A stretch of 64,000 nt of DNA from Streptomyces caatingaensis (GTDB lineage: Bacteria; Actinomycetota; Actinomycetes; Streptomycetales; Streptomycetaceae). The position numbers were made by a program, and so were the translations under genes. The stretch is taken from the NCBI RefSeq assembly GCF_001187435.1, contig NZ_LFXA01000009.1:248001-312000 (forward strand), written 5' to 3'. Within the stretch, counting starts at the first letter, position 1. Each line of letters begins with the position of its first letter. A model generated the notes under the pieces. It saw only the letters and a program-made list of their open reading frames with translations, searched no databases and was not told the DNA's origin. Shown in pieces: positions 46,126 to 56,731 of the stretch.

Positions 46126-47742
46126 ATGGGTCTGCCCGTCCGCGTCACCAGCACCGCCCTGCTGAGGGGTTCGGCCGTCGCCGTCGCCCTCGCCGTCGCC
46201 GTGGTCGCCCCCGGCTGTTCCCACGACGGCCCGGCTCCCGCCCGGAGCGCCCCCGACGACGCCCGCTCCAGCCAGGCGCCGCCGCCCTCGTCGTCCTCCG
46301 CCCCGGCGCCGGTGACCGGCCCGCCCCGGACCGTCCCCGCCGTACGCTCCTTCACCGCCCGCTCCGGCCCCGGCTGGCGGCCCGCGCCCGGGGCCAGGGT
46401 CGTCGCCGACCCCAAGGGCCCGCTCGCCGACGAGGCCCGCCTGCTGGCCGGCGAGCTGCGCCTCACCGCCGCCGCCTGTCCCGCCCGCGCCGGCGACGTC
46501 GAACTCGCCCTCCACCCGGGCGGGCCCGGCGGCGCCGAGGGCTACCGGCTGACCGTCCGCGGCGGCAGGGTGCTGGTCACCGCCCCCGCCGAGGCCGGCG
46601 CCTTCTACGGCACCCGCACCGTCCTCCAGGCCGTCCGCTCCGCCGGCGGCCTCCCCGAGGGGGACGTCGAGGACGCCCCCGACCGCGCCCAGCGCGGACT
46701 GCACCTGGACACCGCCCGCAAGCACTTCGACGCCGCCTGGATCGAGGCCCGGCTGCGCGAACTGGCCGACCTCAAGCTCAACCAGCTCGCCCTGCACTTC
46801 TCCGACGACCAGGGCTTCCGCATCCAGAGCGACACACACCCCGAGGTCGTCTCCCCGCAGCACCTCACCAAGGACGAGGTCCGCCGCATCGTCGCCCTCG
46901 CCGGCTCCCTGCACATCACCGTGATCCCCGAACTCGACTCGCCCGGCCACCTCGGCGCCGTCATCAAGGCACACCCCGGCCTCCAGCTCCGCGACGCCGC
47001 CGGCACCGCCACGCGCGGCGCCGTCGACATCGCCGCCCCCGACGCCGCGCGCGTCGTGGACGACCTGATGCGCGAGTTCGCCCCGCTCTTCCCCGGGCCG
47101 TACTGGCACCTGGGCGGCGACGAGTACCGCGCCCTGACCGCCCGCGAGCCCGAGACCGCCTATCCGCGGCTCGCCCGGCTCGCCCGCGACCGCTTCGGCC
47201 CCCAGGGCCGCGTCCAGGACCTGGCCACCGCCTGGCTCAACGACCGGGCCGCCGTCGCCCGCTCCCTCGGCAAGACCCCCAAGGCGTGGAACGACGGCTT
47301 CCTCCGCGGCGGCCTGGTCGCCCCCGACTCCGGCATCGAGGTCGAGTACTGGACCGGCCGCGAGTTCGGCGCGCGCGACCCGCAGGAATACCTGAACGAG
47401 GGACGCACGGTCGTCAACCTCAACGACCGCTACCTCTACTACGTCCTCGGCCAGCCCAACGACTTCCGCTACCCCACCGGCGAGCTCATCTACAAGGAGT
47501 GGTCGCCCCCCGTCCTGCGCGGCACCGCCCCCGTCGCCGCGGGCACCGCCGGACCGGGCCGGGTGCCCGGCGGCCGGTTCGCCGTCTGGTGCGACCACGC
47601 CGACGCCCAGACCCCCGACCAGGTCGCAAGCGGAATCCGGCTCCCGCTCGCCGCCACCGCCCAGCGGCTGTGGGACCCCCGCCCCCCACAGCCGTCCTGG
47701 CAGGACTTCACCGCCCTCGCCGCGCGGGTGCGCGGACGCTGA
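46126..47742 (+). CDS. Beta-N-acetylhexosaminidase lipoprotein (GH20)
   Basis: 538 residues. The lipoprotein signal ends at VVAPGCSHD (Cys 31). A Ser/Pro linker leads to the GH20b-like domain (about 80-180) and the GH20 catalytic barrel: RGLHLDTARKHFDAAWIEAR, NQLALHFSDDQGFRIQS, VIPELDSPGHLGAVIKAHP, and the catalytic Asp-Glu in WHLGGDEYRAL. It removes terminal GlcNAc or GalNAc, probably from chitin or peptidoglycan fragments, outside the cell. Confidence 0.93.
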   Translation: MGLPVRVTSTALLRGSAVAVALAVAVVAPGCSHDGPAPARSAPDDARSSQAPPPSSSSAPAPVTGPPRTVPAVRSFTARSGPGWRPAPGARVVADPKGPLADEARLLAGELRLTAAACPARAGDVELALHPGGPGGAEGYRLTVRGGRVLVTAPAEAGAFYGTRTVLQAVRSAGGLPEGDVEDAPDRAQRGLHLDTARKHFDAAWIEARLRELADLKLNQLALHFSDDQGFRIQSDTHPEVVSPQHLTKDEVRRIVALAGSLHITVIPELDSPGHLGAVIKAHPGLQLRDAAGTATRGAVDIAAPDAARVVDDLMREFAPLFPGPYWHLGGDEYRALTAREPETAYPRLARLARDRFGPQGRVQDLATAWLNDRAAVARSLGKTPKAWNDGFLRGGLVAPDSGIEVEYWTGREFGARDPQEYLNEGRTVVNLNDRYLYYVLGQPNDFRYPTGELIYKEWSPPVLRGTAPVAAGTAGPGRVPGGRFAVWCDHADAQTPDQVASGIRLPLAATAQRLWDPRPPQPSWQDFTALAARVRGR

Positions 47743-47992
47743 ACACCCTTACGGCGCAGGGCCAACGACCACATAACAGGACGGCCCGGGCGGGCGTCGG
47801 CACGCAGCGGCAAAGCGGGCTAGCCTCCGGTGTCGAACCATGCGCGGCACCCGGTCGTTGTCCCAAACGGAAGGCGGATTTGTCCGCACGGAAGGTACAG
47901 GAACCGGTACGCGGCGCAGCTGTCCACGGCGGAAGCGCGCGAGCGCGCCCATCGCACCATCGCACGCACCATCGCACCTGAACGAGGGCCCG

Positions 47993-50068
47993 ATGAAGAT
48001 CGAATTTCTGCTGCACAACGCGTACGGGATCGGCGGGACCATCCGCTCGACCGTCAACCTCGCCACCGCCCTCGCCGACCGGCACGAGGTCCGCATCATC
48101 AGCGTCAACCGCCCCGTGGACGATCCCGAGCTCACCATCGACCCGCGCGTCCGCCTCACCCCCCTCGTCGACCTGCGCGAGGGCACCGACGGCGACGAGT
48201 ACGCCGCCCCGCTCAACCAGAAGCCCAGCGAGATCTTCCGCGACGAGCGCATCGACAACGGGCGCATGGCCGCCACCGCGCTCACCGACGAACGCGTCCG
48301 CGCCCACCTCGCCGCCACCGACGCCGACGTCGTCATCGCCACCCGGCCCAAGCTCATCGGCTACCTCGCGGCCTACGGCGCCGACCGCTACCTGCGCATC
48401 GGCCAGGAGCACCTCACCCACGAGGCCCACGTCCCCGAGCTGCACGCCGTCATGGACCCGGCGATCAACGCGCTCGACGCCTTCGCCACCGTCTCCGAGG
48501 CCGACGCCGGCCACTACCGCGACCGGCTCCCCGGCGGCGGCCGCGCCAAGGTCCTCGCCATCCCCAACGCCGTCCCCGCGCCGGCCGCCGAACCCTCCGA
48601 CGGCACCTCGAAGATCATCGTCTCCGCCGGGCGGCTCGTCTCCGTCAAGCGCTACGACCGCCTCATCGACGCCTTCGCCCGCATCGCCGACGAGCGCCCC
48701 GACTGGCAGCTGCGCATCTACGGGCGCGGCACCAGCAAGGCCAAGCTCCGCGCCCGCATCGAGAAGCTCGGGCTCTACGAGCGGATCACGCTCATGGGCG
48801 CCCGCTCGCCCATCGAGACCGAGTGGTCCAAGGGCGCCGTCGCCGCCGTCGCCTCCGACGCGGAGTCCTTCGGCATGACCATCGTCGAGGCCATGCACGC
48901 CGGGCTGCCCGTCATCGCCACCGACTGCCCGCACGGCCCGCGCGAGATCCTGACGGACGGCACCGACGGCGTCCTCGTCCCGCTCTCCCCCTCCGGCGAC
49001 GAGGACGCGAACGTCGAGGCGTACGCCGAGGCGCTCCTCAAGCTCACCGGCGACGCCGGCCAGCGCGCCCGGCTCGGCGCCGCCGCGCGGGGCGCCGCCA
49101 AGCGCTACGAGCCCGACGCCATCGCCCGCCGCTACGAGCGGCTCTTCGAGGAGCTGCGCCCCGGCTGCACCGCCGCCCCCAAGAAGGGCCTGCTGCGCGG
49201 CCTCTTCGGCGGCGGCCGCGCCGCCCGGCCGGCCGCCGCCGCCCCGCGGCCCGCCGACCCCTCCGCCGTGCCCCATCCGGCCGCCCGCTGCGCCGTCGCC
49301 TCGGACGGCTCCCTCGTCCTCCGCGTCCGCGCCGACGAACTCACCGCCGCCGACACGCACGTACTGCTCCGGCACCGGGGCAGCAAGGGCAAGGAGTCCG
49401 TGCGGGTGCCGCTGGAGCGGCGCGCCGGCGCCTGGGCGGAGGCCCGCGTCGAACGCGCGGCCCACGCCGCCCTGCCGGAGGGGCGCTGGGACACGTACGC
49501 GGAGCGGCCCGGCGAGAAGTCGCGCCGTCGTCTGCGCGCCGTCCTCGTCGAGCAGAAGGCGCTCCTGCGGCGGGAGTTGACCGCCCCCGTCTCCGTCTGG
49601 ATCCCCTACGAGACGAGCGACGGCTTCCTCGCCGTGCGGACGTGGCTGCGGCCGGAGCACGCCGAGGCGGTGGCGGTGCGCGTCTCGGACGACGCCGTCA
49701 CGGTCACCGTCCGGCCGTACGGGGTCGCCCTCGGCGAGGGCGCCGAGCTCGTCGCCCGGCTGCGCGGCGGCGACGGCTCCGTCGCGGACGTCCGCGCGCC
49801 GCTCTCCTCCGATGACGGGACGGCCCGGCTCCCCTACGGCACGATCTGGCAGCGCCGCGCCGACGACCAGGACCTCTGGGACCTCTCCATCCGCCCCACC
49901 GCCGGCGCCCCCCTCCTCCGCGTCGGCCGCCTCGCGGGGGACTTCGCGGACCGCAAGGGCGTCGACACGTTTCCGGCGGCGGAGCGGGAGGGGGTGCGGG
50001 TGCGGCCGTTCTTCACGGTCACGAACGACCTGACGCTGTCGGTGAAGGACGTGGTGGAGGGGGAGTAG
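47993..50068 (+). CDS. GT4-type glycosyltransferase with a long C-terminal beta-rich domain
   Basis: 691 residues from the ATG at 47993 (CGAGGG upstream); an earlier ATG at 47840 would add 51 residues through a repeat-like ACCATCGCAC region and is less likely. Residues 1-385 form a GT-B retaining transferase: LHNAYGIGGTIRSTVNLATA, VSAGRLVSVKRYDRLIDAFA, and the sugar-nucleotide motif SDAESFGMTIVEAMHAGLPV. From about 400 a basic linker (KKGLLRGLFGGGRAAR) leads to about 280 residues with repeated beta patterns (LVLRVRADELTAAD; VTVTVRPYGVALGEG). Such C-terminal parts occur in envelope-polymer transferases, but the acceptor is unknown. Confidence 0.88.
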   Translation: MKIEFLLHNAYGIGGTIRSTVNLATALADRHEVRIISVNRPVDDPELTIDPRVRLTPLVDLREGTDGDEYAAPLNQKPSEIFRDERIDNGRMAATALTDERVRAHLAATDADVVIATRPKLIGYLAAYGADRYLRIGQEHLTHEAHVPELHAVMDPAINALDAFATVSEADAGHYRDRLPGGGRAKVLAIPNAVPAPAAEPSDGTSKIIVSAGRLVSVKRYDRLIDAFARIADERPDWQLRIYGRGTSKAKLRARIEKLGLYERITLMGARSPIETEWSKGAVAAVASDAESFGMTIVEAMHAGLPVIATDCPHGPREILTDGTDGVLVPLSPSGDEDANVEAYAEALLKLTGDAGQRARLGAAARGAAKRYEPDAIARRYERLFEELRPGCTAAPKKGLLRGLFGGGRAARPAAAAPRPADPSAVPHPAARCAVASDGSLVLRVRADELTAADTHVLLRHRGSKGKESVRVPLERRAGAWAEARVERAAHAALPEGRWDTYAERPGEKSRRRLRAVLVEQKALLRRELTAPVSVWIPYETSDGFLAVRTWLRPEHAEAVAVRVSDDAVTVTVRPYGVALGEGAELVARLRGGDGSVADVRAPLSSDDGTARLPYGTIWQRRADDQDLWDLSIRPTAGAPLLRVGRLAGDFADRKGVDTFPAAEREGVRVRPFFTVTNDLTLSVKDVVEGE

Positions 50069-50832
50069 CGGTCTCCCGGGTGTGCGGGGTTCTGTCCGGG
50101 GGCTTCCTTTTCCCCACCCCGCCCTTTCACCGTTTCTTCGCGCTGCCGCGCGGGGGAGGGGGAGGGCTCCGCGGGGCTGCGCCCCGCGTTCCCTCAGCGG
50201 GGGCTGCGCCCCCTGCACCCCGCTGTGGGGCTGCGCCCCCTGCACCCCGCTGTGTGGCTGTGCTCCTGCACCGCGCCGCGGGGCTGTGCTCCTGCACCCC
50301 GCTGTGGGGCTGTGCTCCTGCACCGCGCCGCGGGGCTGTGCTCCTGCACCCCGCTGTGTGGCTGTGCTCCTGCACCGCGCCGCGGGGCTGCGCCCCCTGC
50401 ACCGCGCCGCGGGGCTGCGCCCCCTGCACCCCGCTGTGTGGCTGTGCTCCTGCACCGCGCCGCGGGGCTGTGCTCCTGCACCCCGCTGTGGGGCTGTGCC
50501 CCTGCACCCCGCCGCGGGGCTACGCCCCTGCACCCCGCTCTGGGGCAGCGCTCCCGCAGGGAGCAGGGGGCCGGGGTGCGAATTCAGCCCGTCCGGCGTT
50601 TGAGGACGAGCGGTGGAGCCGCGATGAGGGGCCCCGGTGTCGCGAGGCGGCGGGGGCGGGGCGCGGAGGCCCGGGGAGATGGGGAAAGGCGGGGGTGGGG
50701 CGAAGACTCAGGCGCCTCACCACACCCGCCCTGTGACACAAACCCCAACCCCCACGCAGTACCCACCGAAGGAGCCGCACACCGCCACCGCCGCCACCGC
50801 CGCCACCACCACCGGGAGAACGGGAGACAACG
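50069..50832. other. Non-coding repeat-rich intergenic region
   Basis: 764 bases between the glycosyltransferase and the next gene. It holds a 26-27 bp tandem array (listed separately), then CAGCCCGTCCGGCGTTTGAG at 50585, which from memory is a very common Streptomyces intergenic element. After 50700 comes a CCACCGCCG triplet run leading into the next gene's leader. Open frames here have no coding character. Confidence 0.75.
50213..50554 (+). repeat. Tandem array of about thirteen 26-27 bp units
   Basis: Units begin at CTGCACC at 50213, 50240, 50266, 50292, 50318, 50344, 50370, 50397, 50424, 50450, 50476, 50502 and 50528. Two main variants mix: one with CCCCGCTGTGTGGCTG or CCCCGCTGTGGGGCTG, the other with GCGCCGCGGGGCTG. 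Each GGGGCTGCGCCCC-type core is an inverted repeat. The period is not a multiple of three, which argues against coding. Confidence 0.95.
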
Positions 50833-51417
50833 ATGCGCTTCTGGGGCTACCTCCTCCTCGCCCGCCGCGACCGCGCCCTCCCGGAGAGCCCGGTGCTCCG
50901 GCCGACGCGCCACCTCCTCCTCCCCACCGCCTCGTTCGACGGCGGCTGGCAGCTCTGGCACCACCCGCACCGCCCCGAACTCGGCGACCTCGACGCCCTC
51001 GTCCGCGCCCTCGCCGACGAGACGGACGCCCCGGCCCTGGCGGCGTACGTGATGGAGAGCGACTGCGCCGTCGTCAGCGGCGCGGGCCCGGGCGGCGCGC
51101 CCTGGTCCGCCTGCCTGGGCCGCCGCGCCCTCGCGGACTACATGGCCGACACCGGCCTGGCCCTCGACGACCTCTTCCCCGACCCCCGCACCGCCGCCGC
51201 CCACTGCTCCGCCTGGGCCGCCGCCGCGGGCCACACCGCGGACCCGGCCGGACTCGCGGCCGTCCTCGCCGCCGACCCCGGGCCGCGCGTCGAGGACCTC
51301 TTCGGGAACCTGCTCGCGCACCTCGGGATAGCCCCCGGCGCGGAGGACGGGCGGCGGCCGGTGCCGCCACCCCCCACAGGAGAGGCCCCGGCCGCCATCC
51401 GCTGCGAACCCCGGTGA
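50833..51417 (+). CDS. Conserved hypothetical protein, probably cytoplasmic
   Basis: 194 residues with GGGAGA before the ATG. It starts MRFWGYLLLARRDRALPESP, has Trp-rich WQLWHHPHRPELGDL and a helical DALVRALADETDAPALAAYV. There is no signal peptide or transmembrane segment. The pattern suggests a Streptomyces-restricted family. I cannot assign a function. Confidence 0.75.
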   Translation: MRFWGYLLLARRDRALPESPVLRPTRHLLLPTASFDGGWQLWHHPHRPELGDLDALVRALADETDAPALAAYVMESDCAVVSGAGPGGAPWSACLGRRALADYMADTGLALDDLFPDPRTAAAHCSAWAAAAGHTADPAGLAAVLAADPGPRVEDLFGNLLAHLGIAPGAEDGRRPVPPPPTGEAPAAIRCEPR

Positions 51418-51537
51418 GGTTCGCACTCCCTTCAGCGCCGGACAGCGGTTTTCCGTCACACCGGACCCGTCCTGGACGCCGGAGCCCCACGGCCCGTAAC
51501 GTGCGGGCCGCGCGTGTCCTGTGGGGGGAGCGAAGAG

Positions 51538-52632
51538 ATGTATCCGTGCGGTCAGTGCCGCGCAGCCGCCGTGGGCCCGGACGGCCGGTGCGCGGCGTGC
51601 GGTGCCGTTCAACCACCCGAGCCGTACCGGCCGTTCCCGCCGTACCCGCAGCACCCTCCGCGGACGTACGGCGGAGACCCCCAGGCCGTGGCCGCCCTCG
51701 GCCCGCCCCCGGCCCTGCGGCCCGCCCCGCCCCCGCCCCCCGCCGGGGCGGCCGTCCCCGTCGACCTCCGCCGCGGCGTCCGCATCGCGCTCACCGCCCT
51801 GCTCACCCTCACCCTGCTCGCCCTCCTCCTGCTCGCCGCGGCGCGGTTCCAGCAGCGCGCCGCGCTCGCCGACGTCCTGGCCGAGGGCGCCGACCTCACC
51901 GAGGCGACGGCCCGACGGGCCGACTCCGCCGACACGTTCCACGCCTCGATGGCCCTGGTCGCCGGGGTGCTGGGGCTCGGCACCCTGGCGCTGTGGGCGG
52001 CGTGGTTCCGCCGCGTCCGGCTCAACGCCGAGGCGCTGGCCCCCGGTTCGCACCGCTTCGGCAGCGGGTGGGCGGCCGGCGCGTGGTTCACGCCGGTGGT
52101 CAACCTCTGGTTCCCCAAACAGATCGCCAACGACATCTGGCGCGCCAGCGCGGCCCCCGGCCCGCAGGGCCCGCGCCCGCCCAGGGGCCTGCTCAACTCC
52201 TGGTGGGTCTGCGCCCTCGTGGCCGGGGCGGTCAACTCCGTGACGACCACGGCCTACGCGCTGGCCGAGGCCCGCACGCACCACCACCTCCGCCTCCGCC
52301 AGGACGGGAACTGGGAGCACGACCTGCGCGGACTGCGCGCCCTGGCCGGCGCCGGCGCCCTCGGCTATCTGCTCTGCGCGGTCACCGGCGTCCTCGCCCT
52401 CCTCGTCGTACGGCAGTTGACGCGCATGCAGGAGGAACGGGCCCTGGAGGCGCTGGATCACGGGCAGCCTCCCGCGGCATATCCGTACGGCCCGTTGCCG
52501 CCGGTGCCGTCGGGCCCGTACGGTCCTGCGTACGGCGACCCGCGCGGCGATCCGCACGGTAACCCGTACGGCGGGAATCCGTACGGGCCGTACGGCGGGA
52601 ATCCCTACAGCGGTGGACCCGCGCATTACTGA
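51538..52632 (+). CDS. DUF4328 membrane protein with N-terminal zinc ribbon
   Basis: 364 residues; the ATG at 51538 follows GGGGGGAG. A CGQC-CAAC ribbon (MYPCGQCRAAAVG, CAACGAVQPP) is followed by a Pro/Tyr-rich linker. The DUF4328 part (about 85-305) has four membrane segments and the signature WFTPVVNLWFPKQIANDIWRAS split by WWVCALVAGAVN. The tail has PYG and NPYGG repeats. It overlaps the sigma-factor gene by 20 bases. Confidence 0.85.
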   Translation: MYPCGQCRAAAVGPDGRCAACGAVQPPEPYRPFPPYPQHPPRTYGGDPQAVAALGPPPALRPAPPPPPAGAAVPVDLRRGVRIALTALLTLTLLALLLLAAARFQQRAALADVLAEGADLTEATARRADSADTFHASMALVAGVLGLGTLALWAAWFRRVRLNAEALAPGSHRFGSGWAAGAWFTPVVNLWFPKQIANDIWRASAAPGPQGPRPPRGLLNSWWVCALVAGAVNSVTTTAYALAEARTHHHLRLRQDGNWEHDLRGLRALAGAGALGYLLCAVTGVLALLVVRQLTRMQEERALEALDHGQPPAAYPYGPLPPVPSGPYGPAYGDPRGDPHGNPYGGNPYGPYGGNPYSGGPAHY

Positions 52633-53320
52633 TCCGTCAGTTCTGCAAGTGGTGCAGGATGTGGGTGTGCAGGGGGACGACGCTGAACTGACCGCCGCGG
52701 TACGCGCGGCGCAGGGCGGTGACGAGACGGCGTTCCGCACCGTCTACCGTTCCGTACAGCCCCGACTGCTGGGATACGTGCGCACACTCGTCGGCGACAC
52801 CGACGCGGAGGACGTGGCGTCCGAGGCGTGGCTCCACATAGCCCGCGACCTCGGCCGGTTCACCGGCGACGCGGACCGCTTCCGCGGCTGGGCGGCCCGG
52901 ATCGCCCGCAACCGCGCCCTCGACCACATACGGATGCGCGGCCGGCGCCCCGCCGTCGGCGGCGACGACAGCGAACTCGCGGGCCGCGCCGGGAACGCGG
53001 ACACCGCGGGGGAGGCCCTGGAGTCGCTCGGCACCGGCCGCGCCCTCGCCCTCATCGCCCGGCTCCCGCAGGACCAGGCCGAGGCCGTCGTCCTGCGCGT
53101 GGTCGTCGGCCTCGACGCCGCGACCGCCGCCGAGGTGCTGGGCAAACGCCCCGGCGCGGTCCGCACCGCCGCCCACCGCGGCCTGCGCCGCCTGGCCGAA
53201 CTGATCACGAACGCAACGGAGACGACGAGCGCACCGGACAGCCGCCCGCGGTCAGCCCACGGAGCGAGTGCCCCTCGCGGTGTGACGCGATTGCGCGCCC
53301 GGACGCAGAAGGACATGTGA
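52613..53320 (+). CDS. ECF-type RNA polymerase sigma factor
   Basis: 235 residues from the GTG at 52613. Internal GTG codons at 52649-52667 are alternative starts, since similarity begins at DDAELTAAVRAAQGGDETAF. Region 2 is FRTVYRSVQPRLLGYVRTLV and DAEDVASEAWLHIARDLGRF. Region 4 is IARLPQDQAEAVVLRVVVGL and AAEVLGKRPGAVRTAAHRGL. The C-terminal about 40 residues are unstructured. The stop overlaps the next start by one base (TGATG), the usual arrangement with a regulatory partner. Confidence 0.9.
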   Translation: MDPRITDPSVLQVVQDVGVQGDDAELTAAVRAAQGGDETAFRTVYRSVQPRLLGYVRTLVGDTDAEDVASEAWLHIARDLGRFTGDADRFRGWAARIARNRALDHIRMRGRRPAVGGDDSELAGRAGNADTAGEALESLGTGRALALIARLPQDQAEAVVLRVVVGLDAATAAEVLGKRPGAVRTAAHRGLRRLAELITNATETTSAPDSRPRSAHGASAPRGVTRLRARTQKDM

Positions 53321-54579
53321 TGGCGGACGACCACGGGCGGCACCACGGCCCCGGCGCCGACGACCCCGACACGACGGCCCAACGGCCTTATGAACACGAT
53401 GACGTGGCGTACGACGCGCCGAACGGCGCCCCCGCGCATCCCCACACCCCGGACACCGGCCCACCCCTCGCCCCGGCGCTCGCCCTCCTGCACGCCCTGG
53501 CCGCCCCGGCCGCCCCGGGCGCGTCCCTCCCCGGCGAGGAGGCGGCCCTGTCGGCGTTCCGCGCGGCGAGAGCGGCAACGGCCGCCGCGGGTACGGCGCG
53601 TGCGAGAGCCGCCGGCGCCGCGCCGGGCGGGGAGCGCGCCCCCGCGCCGCGCCGGAAGCCGGCGGGGCCCCACGCGGTCGAGCGGGCCGACGATCGTCCG
53701 TCAAGTGCCCTCGCCCACAGGGAGACTGGGCCGGTCCGCCCGCGCCAGCGGTCCCGGCGGGGGCGGCCGGCGCGCGCGGCGCTCGTGCTCGCGCTGGCCG
53801 GCTGCGCGGTGAGCGGTGTCGCGGTCGCCGCCGGTGTCGTGGGGCTGCCCGGCCCGTTCCGGGCGGGGGCCGGGACTCCGGCCCGCAGCGGTGAGGAGGT
53901 TCCCGTCGTGGACCACGGCCGCGACGCGCGCACCGTCCGGCCCGACGCCGTGCCCGGACCCTCGTACCCGTCCCGTACGCCGGAGGAGGACGTCCGGCCG
54001 CTGCCGCCCCCGGTGCCGCACCCCGGCGGGCGGCACGGCACCGACCCGACGGCCACGCCCGGCAGCCCGTCCCCGTCCGCCGCGCCGGACGAACGGCCCG
54101 GCACGGGGCGGGAGGACGATCCCCCGGCGCGGGACGACGGACACCGTGGCCGCCGCCACTGGGCGGCCCGCCTCTGCCACGACTATCTGCTCGAAGGAAA
54201 ATGGCGGGAAAAGGCCGACGACGACTCCGTGCGCACCCTCGAACACGAGGCCGGCGGCCCGTCCGGTGTCCGCGACTACTGCGAGCGGCTGTTGCGTGAC
54301 GACCACGCGGAACACGGCCACGAAGGCGCCCCGGCGGACGGGGAGACGGCGGACGAGGACGAGGACGGGGACCGTGGCCCGCACGGCGGCCGGCATCCCT
54401 CGGACGGGGACAAGGACGGGAACGCGGACGGGGACGGCGCCGGCGACGAGAGCGGCGGCAGTGGTGGCAGAGGCGGCAGAGGAACCGGCACCAGCCGCCC
54501 CCGCCCGGCCGGCGACCACGCCCCCACCCCCGCCTCCACGCCCTCCGTGACGTTTTCCGGCCTCCCGGCGCTGTACTGA
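53320..54579 (+). CDS. Single-pass membrane protein, probable anti-sigma partner
   Basis: 419 residues; AAGGA lies before the ATG, which overlaps the sigma-factor stop. Residues 1-150 are cytoplasmic, with a helical segment at about 50-95. One transmembrane segment spans about 151-174 ([20 protein letters not shown]). Outside is a Pro-rich linker, then a conserved-looking pair [20 protein letters not shown]...VRDYCERLL with one Cys each, and a long acidic Gly-rich tail. No zinc-binding anti-sigma motif (HxxxCxxC) is seen, so the anti-sigma role is inferred from position and topology. Confidence 0.75.
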   Translation: MADDHGRHHGPGADDPDTTAQRPYEHDDVAYDAPNGAPAHPHTPDTGPPLAPALALLHALAAPAAPGASLPGEEAALSAFRAARAATAAAGTARARAAGAAPGGERAPAPRRKPAGPHAVERADDRPSSALAHRETGPVRPRQRSRRGRPARAALVLALAGCAVSGVAVAAGVVGLPGPFRAGAGTPARSGEEVPVVDHGRDARTVRPDAVPGPSYPSRTPEEDVRPLPPPVPHPGGRHGTDPTATPGSPSPSAAPDERPGTGREDDPPARDDGHRGRRHWAARLCHDYLLEGKWREKADDDSVRTLEHEAGGPSGVRDYCERLLRDDHAEHGHEGAPADGETADEDEDGDRGPHGGRHPSDGDKDGNADGDGAGDESGGSGGRGGRGTGTSRPRPAGDHAPTPASTPSVTFSGLPALY

Positions 54580-54635
54580 ACGGGCCGACTGGTCATCGGC
54601 CGCGCGGGAGCCGCAGTTCCCCCCATATTGCAGGC

Positions 54636-54653
54636 CCCGCGCCACGGCGCGGG
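54636..54653 (+). terminator. Possible terminator after the sigma/anti-sigma pair
   Basis: CCCGCGCC (54636-54643) pairs with GGCGCGGG (54646-54653) around a 2-base centre, 57 bases after the stop. A smaller GGCCGA/TCGGCC hairpin precedes it. Confidence 0.4.
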
Positions 54654-54713
54654 CGGGGCACATCCCCCGGCCCCGTCCGCGCACCCCGTGCCGGCCGGCC
54701 GCGAGCGCGTCCC

Positions 54714-54743
54714 CTGACACCCCGCGCCGCCCGCCGCTACAGT
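54714..54743 (+). promoter_or_regulatory. Promoter of the acyl-CoA mutase gene
   Basis: CTGACA (54714-54719) and TACAGT (54738-54743) lie 18 bases apart, close to the vegetative consensus, and 46 bases before the ATG. Confidence 0.55.
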
Positions 54744-54788
54744 CCGGTGCCCGGGGCGGCGTTCGCACGGCGGCGGGAGGCGTCACTC

Positions 54789-56444
<1,656 letters not shown>

Positions 56445-56508
56445 GGGAGCGGTTCGCCGAAGGAGAGGTTCGGACACCGCCCAGTCCGGCATTTGCGACA
56501 CTTGGGGG

Positions 56509-56721
56509 ATGTCCGCCCCCCGTCGCAGCTGCCCCGTCTGCTCCCGTGAGATCGCCGTCGTCGGCGGCCGCTACGCCCGCCACGACCCGCCGGGCCGCCG
56601 CGTCTCCTACGACCTCGTCTCCTGCCCCGGCTCCCGCCGCTCCGCGCCCCTCCTCGCGACCGAACCCCGGCTCTTCGACCCGGAGGAGCCGCCGATGGAC
56701 GGCCAGGGGCAGCTCTTCTAG
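56509..56721 (+). CDS. Small zinc-ribbon-like protein
   Basis: 70 residues. CPVC at 9-12 and a later Cys (VSCPGS) with His (RHDPP) suggest a single metal-binding knuckle. GGGGG precedes the ATG. It ends in DPEEPPMDGQGQLF. The stop lies in a 7-bp tandem repeat shared with the convergent gene. Function unknown. Confidence 0.7.
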   Translation: MSAPRRSCPVCSREIAVVGGRYARHDPPGRRVSYDLVSCPGSRRSAPLLATEPRLFDPEEPPMDGQGQLF

Positions 56722-56731
56722 CGGCTAGCGG

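Noticed and set aside
47708..50533. A 941-codon minus-strand frame opposite the glycosyltransferase, and Cys-rich frames in the 50.1-50.6 kb repeat
   Set aside because: They arise from the complementary strand and from a repeat whose 26-27 bp period changes frame each unit; there is no start signal or conserved domain.
50213..50554. The 26-27 bp array as a CRISPR array
   Set aside because: There are no unique spacers; units are contiguous and variant throughout, and no cas genes are present.
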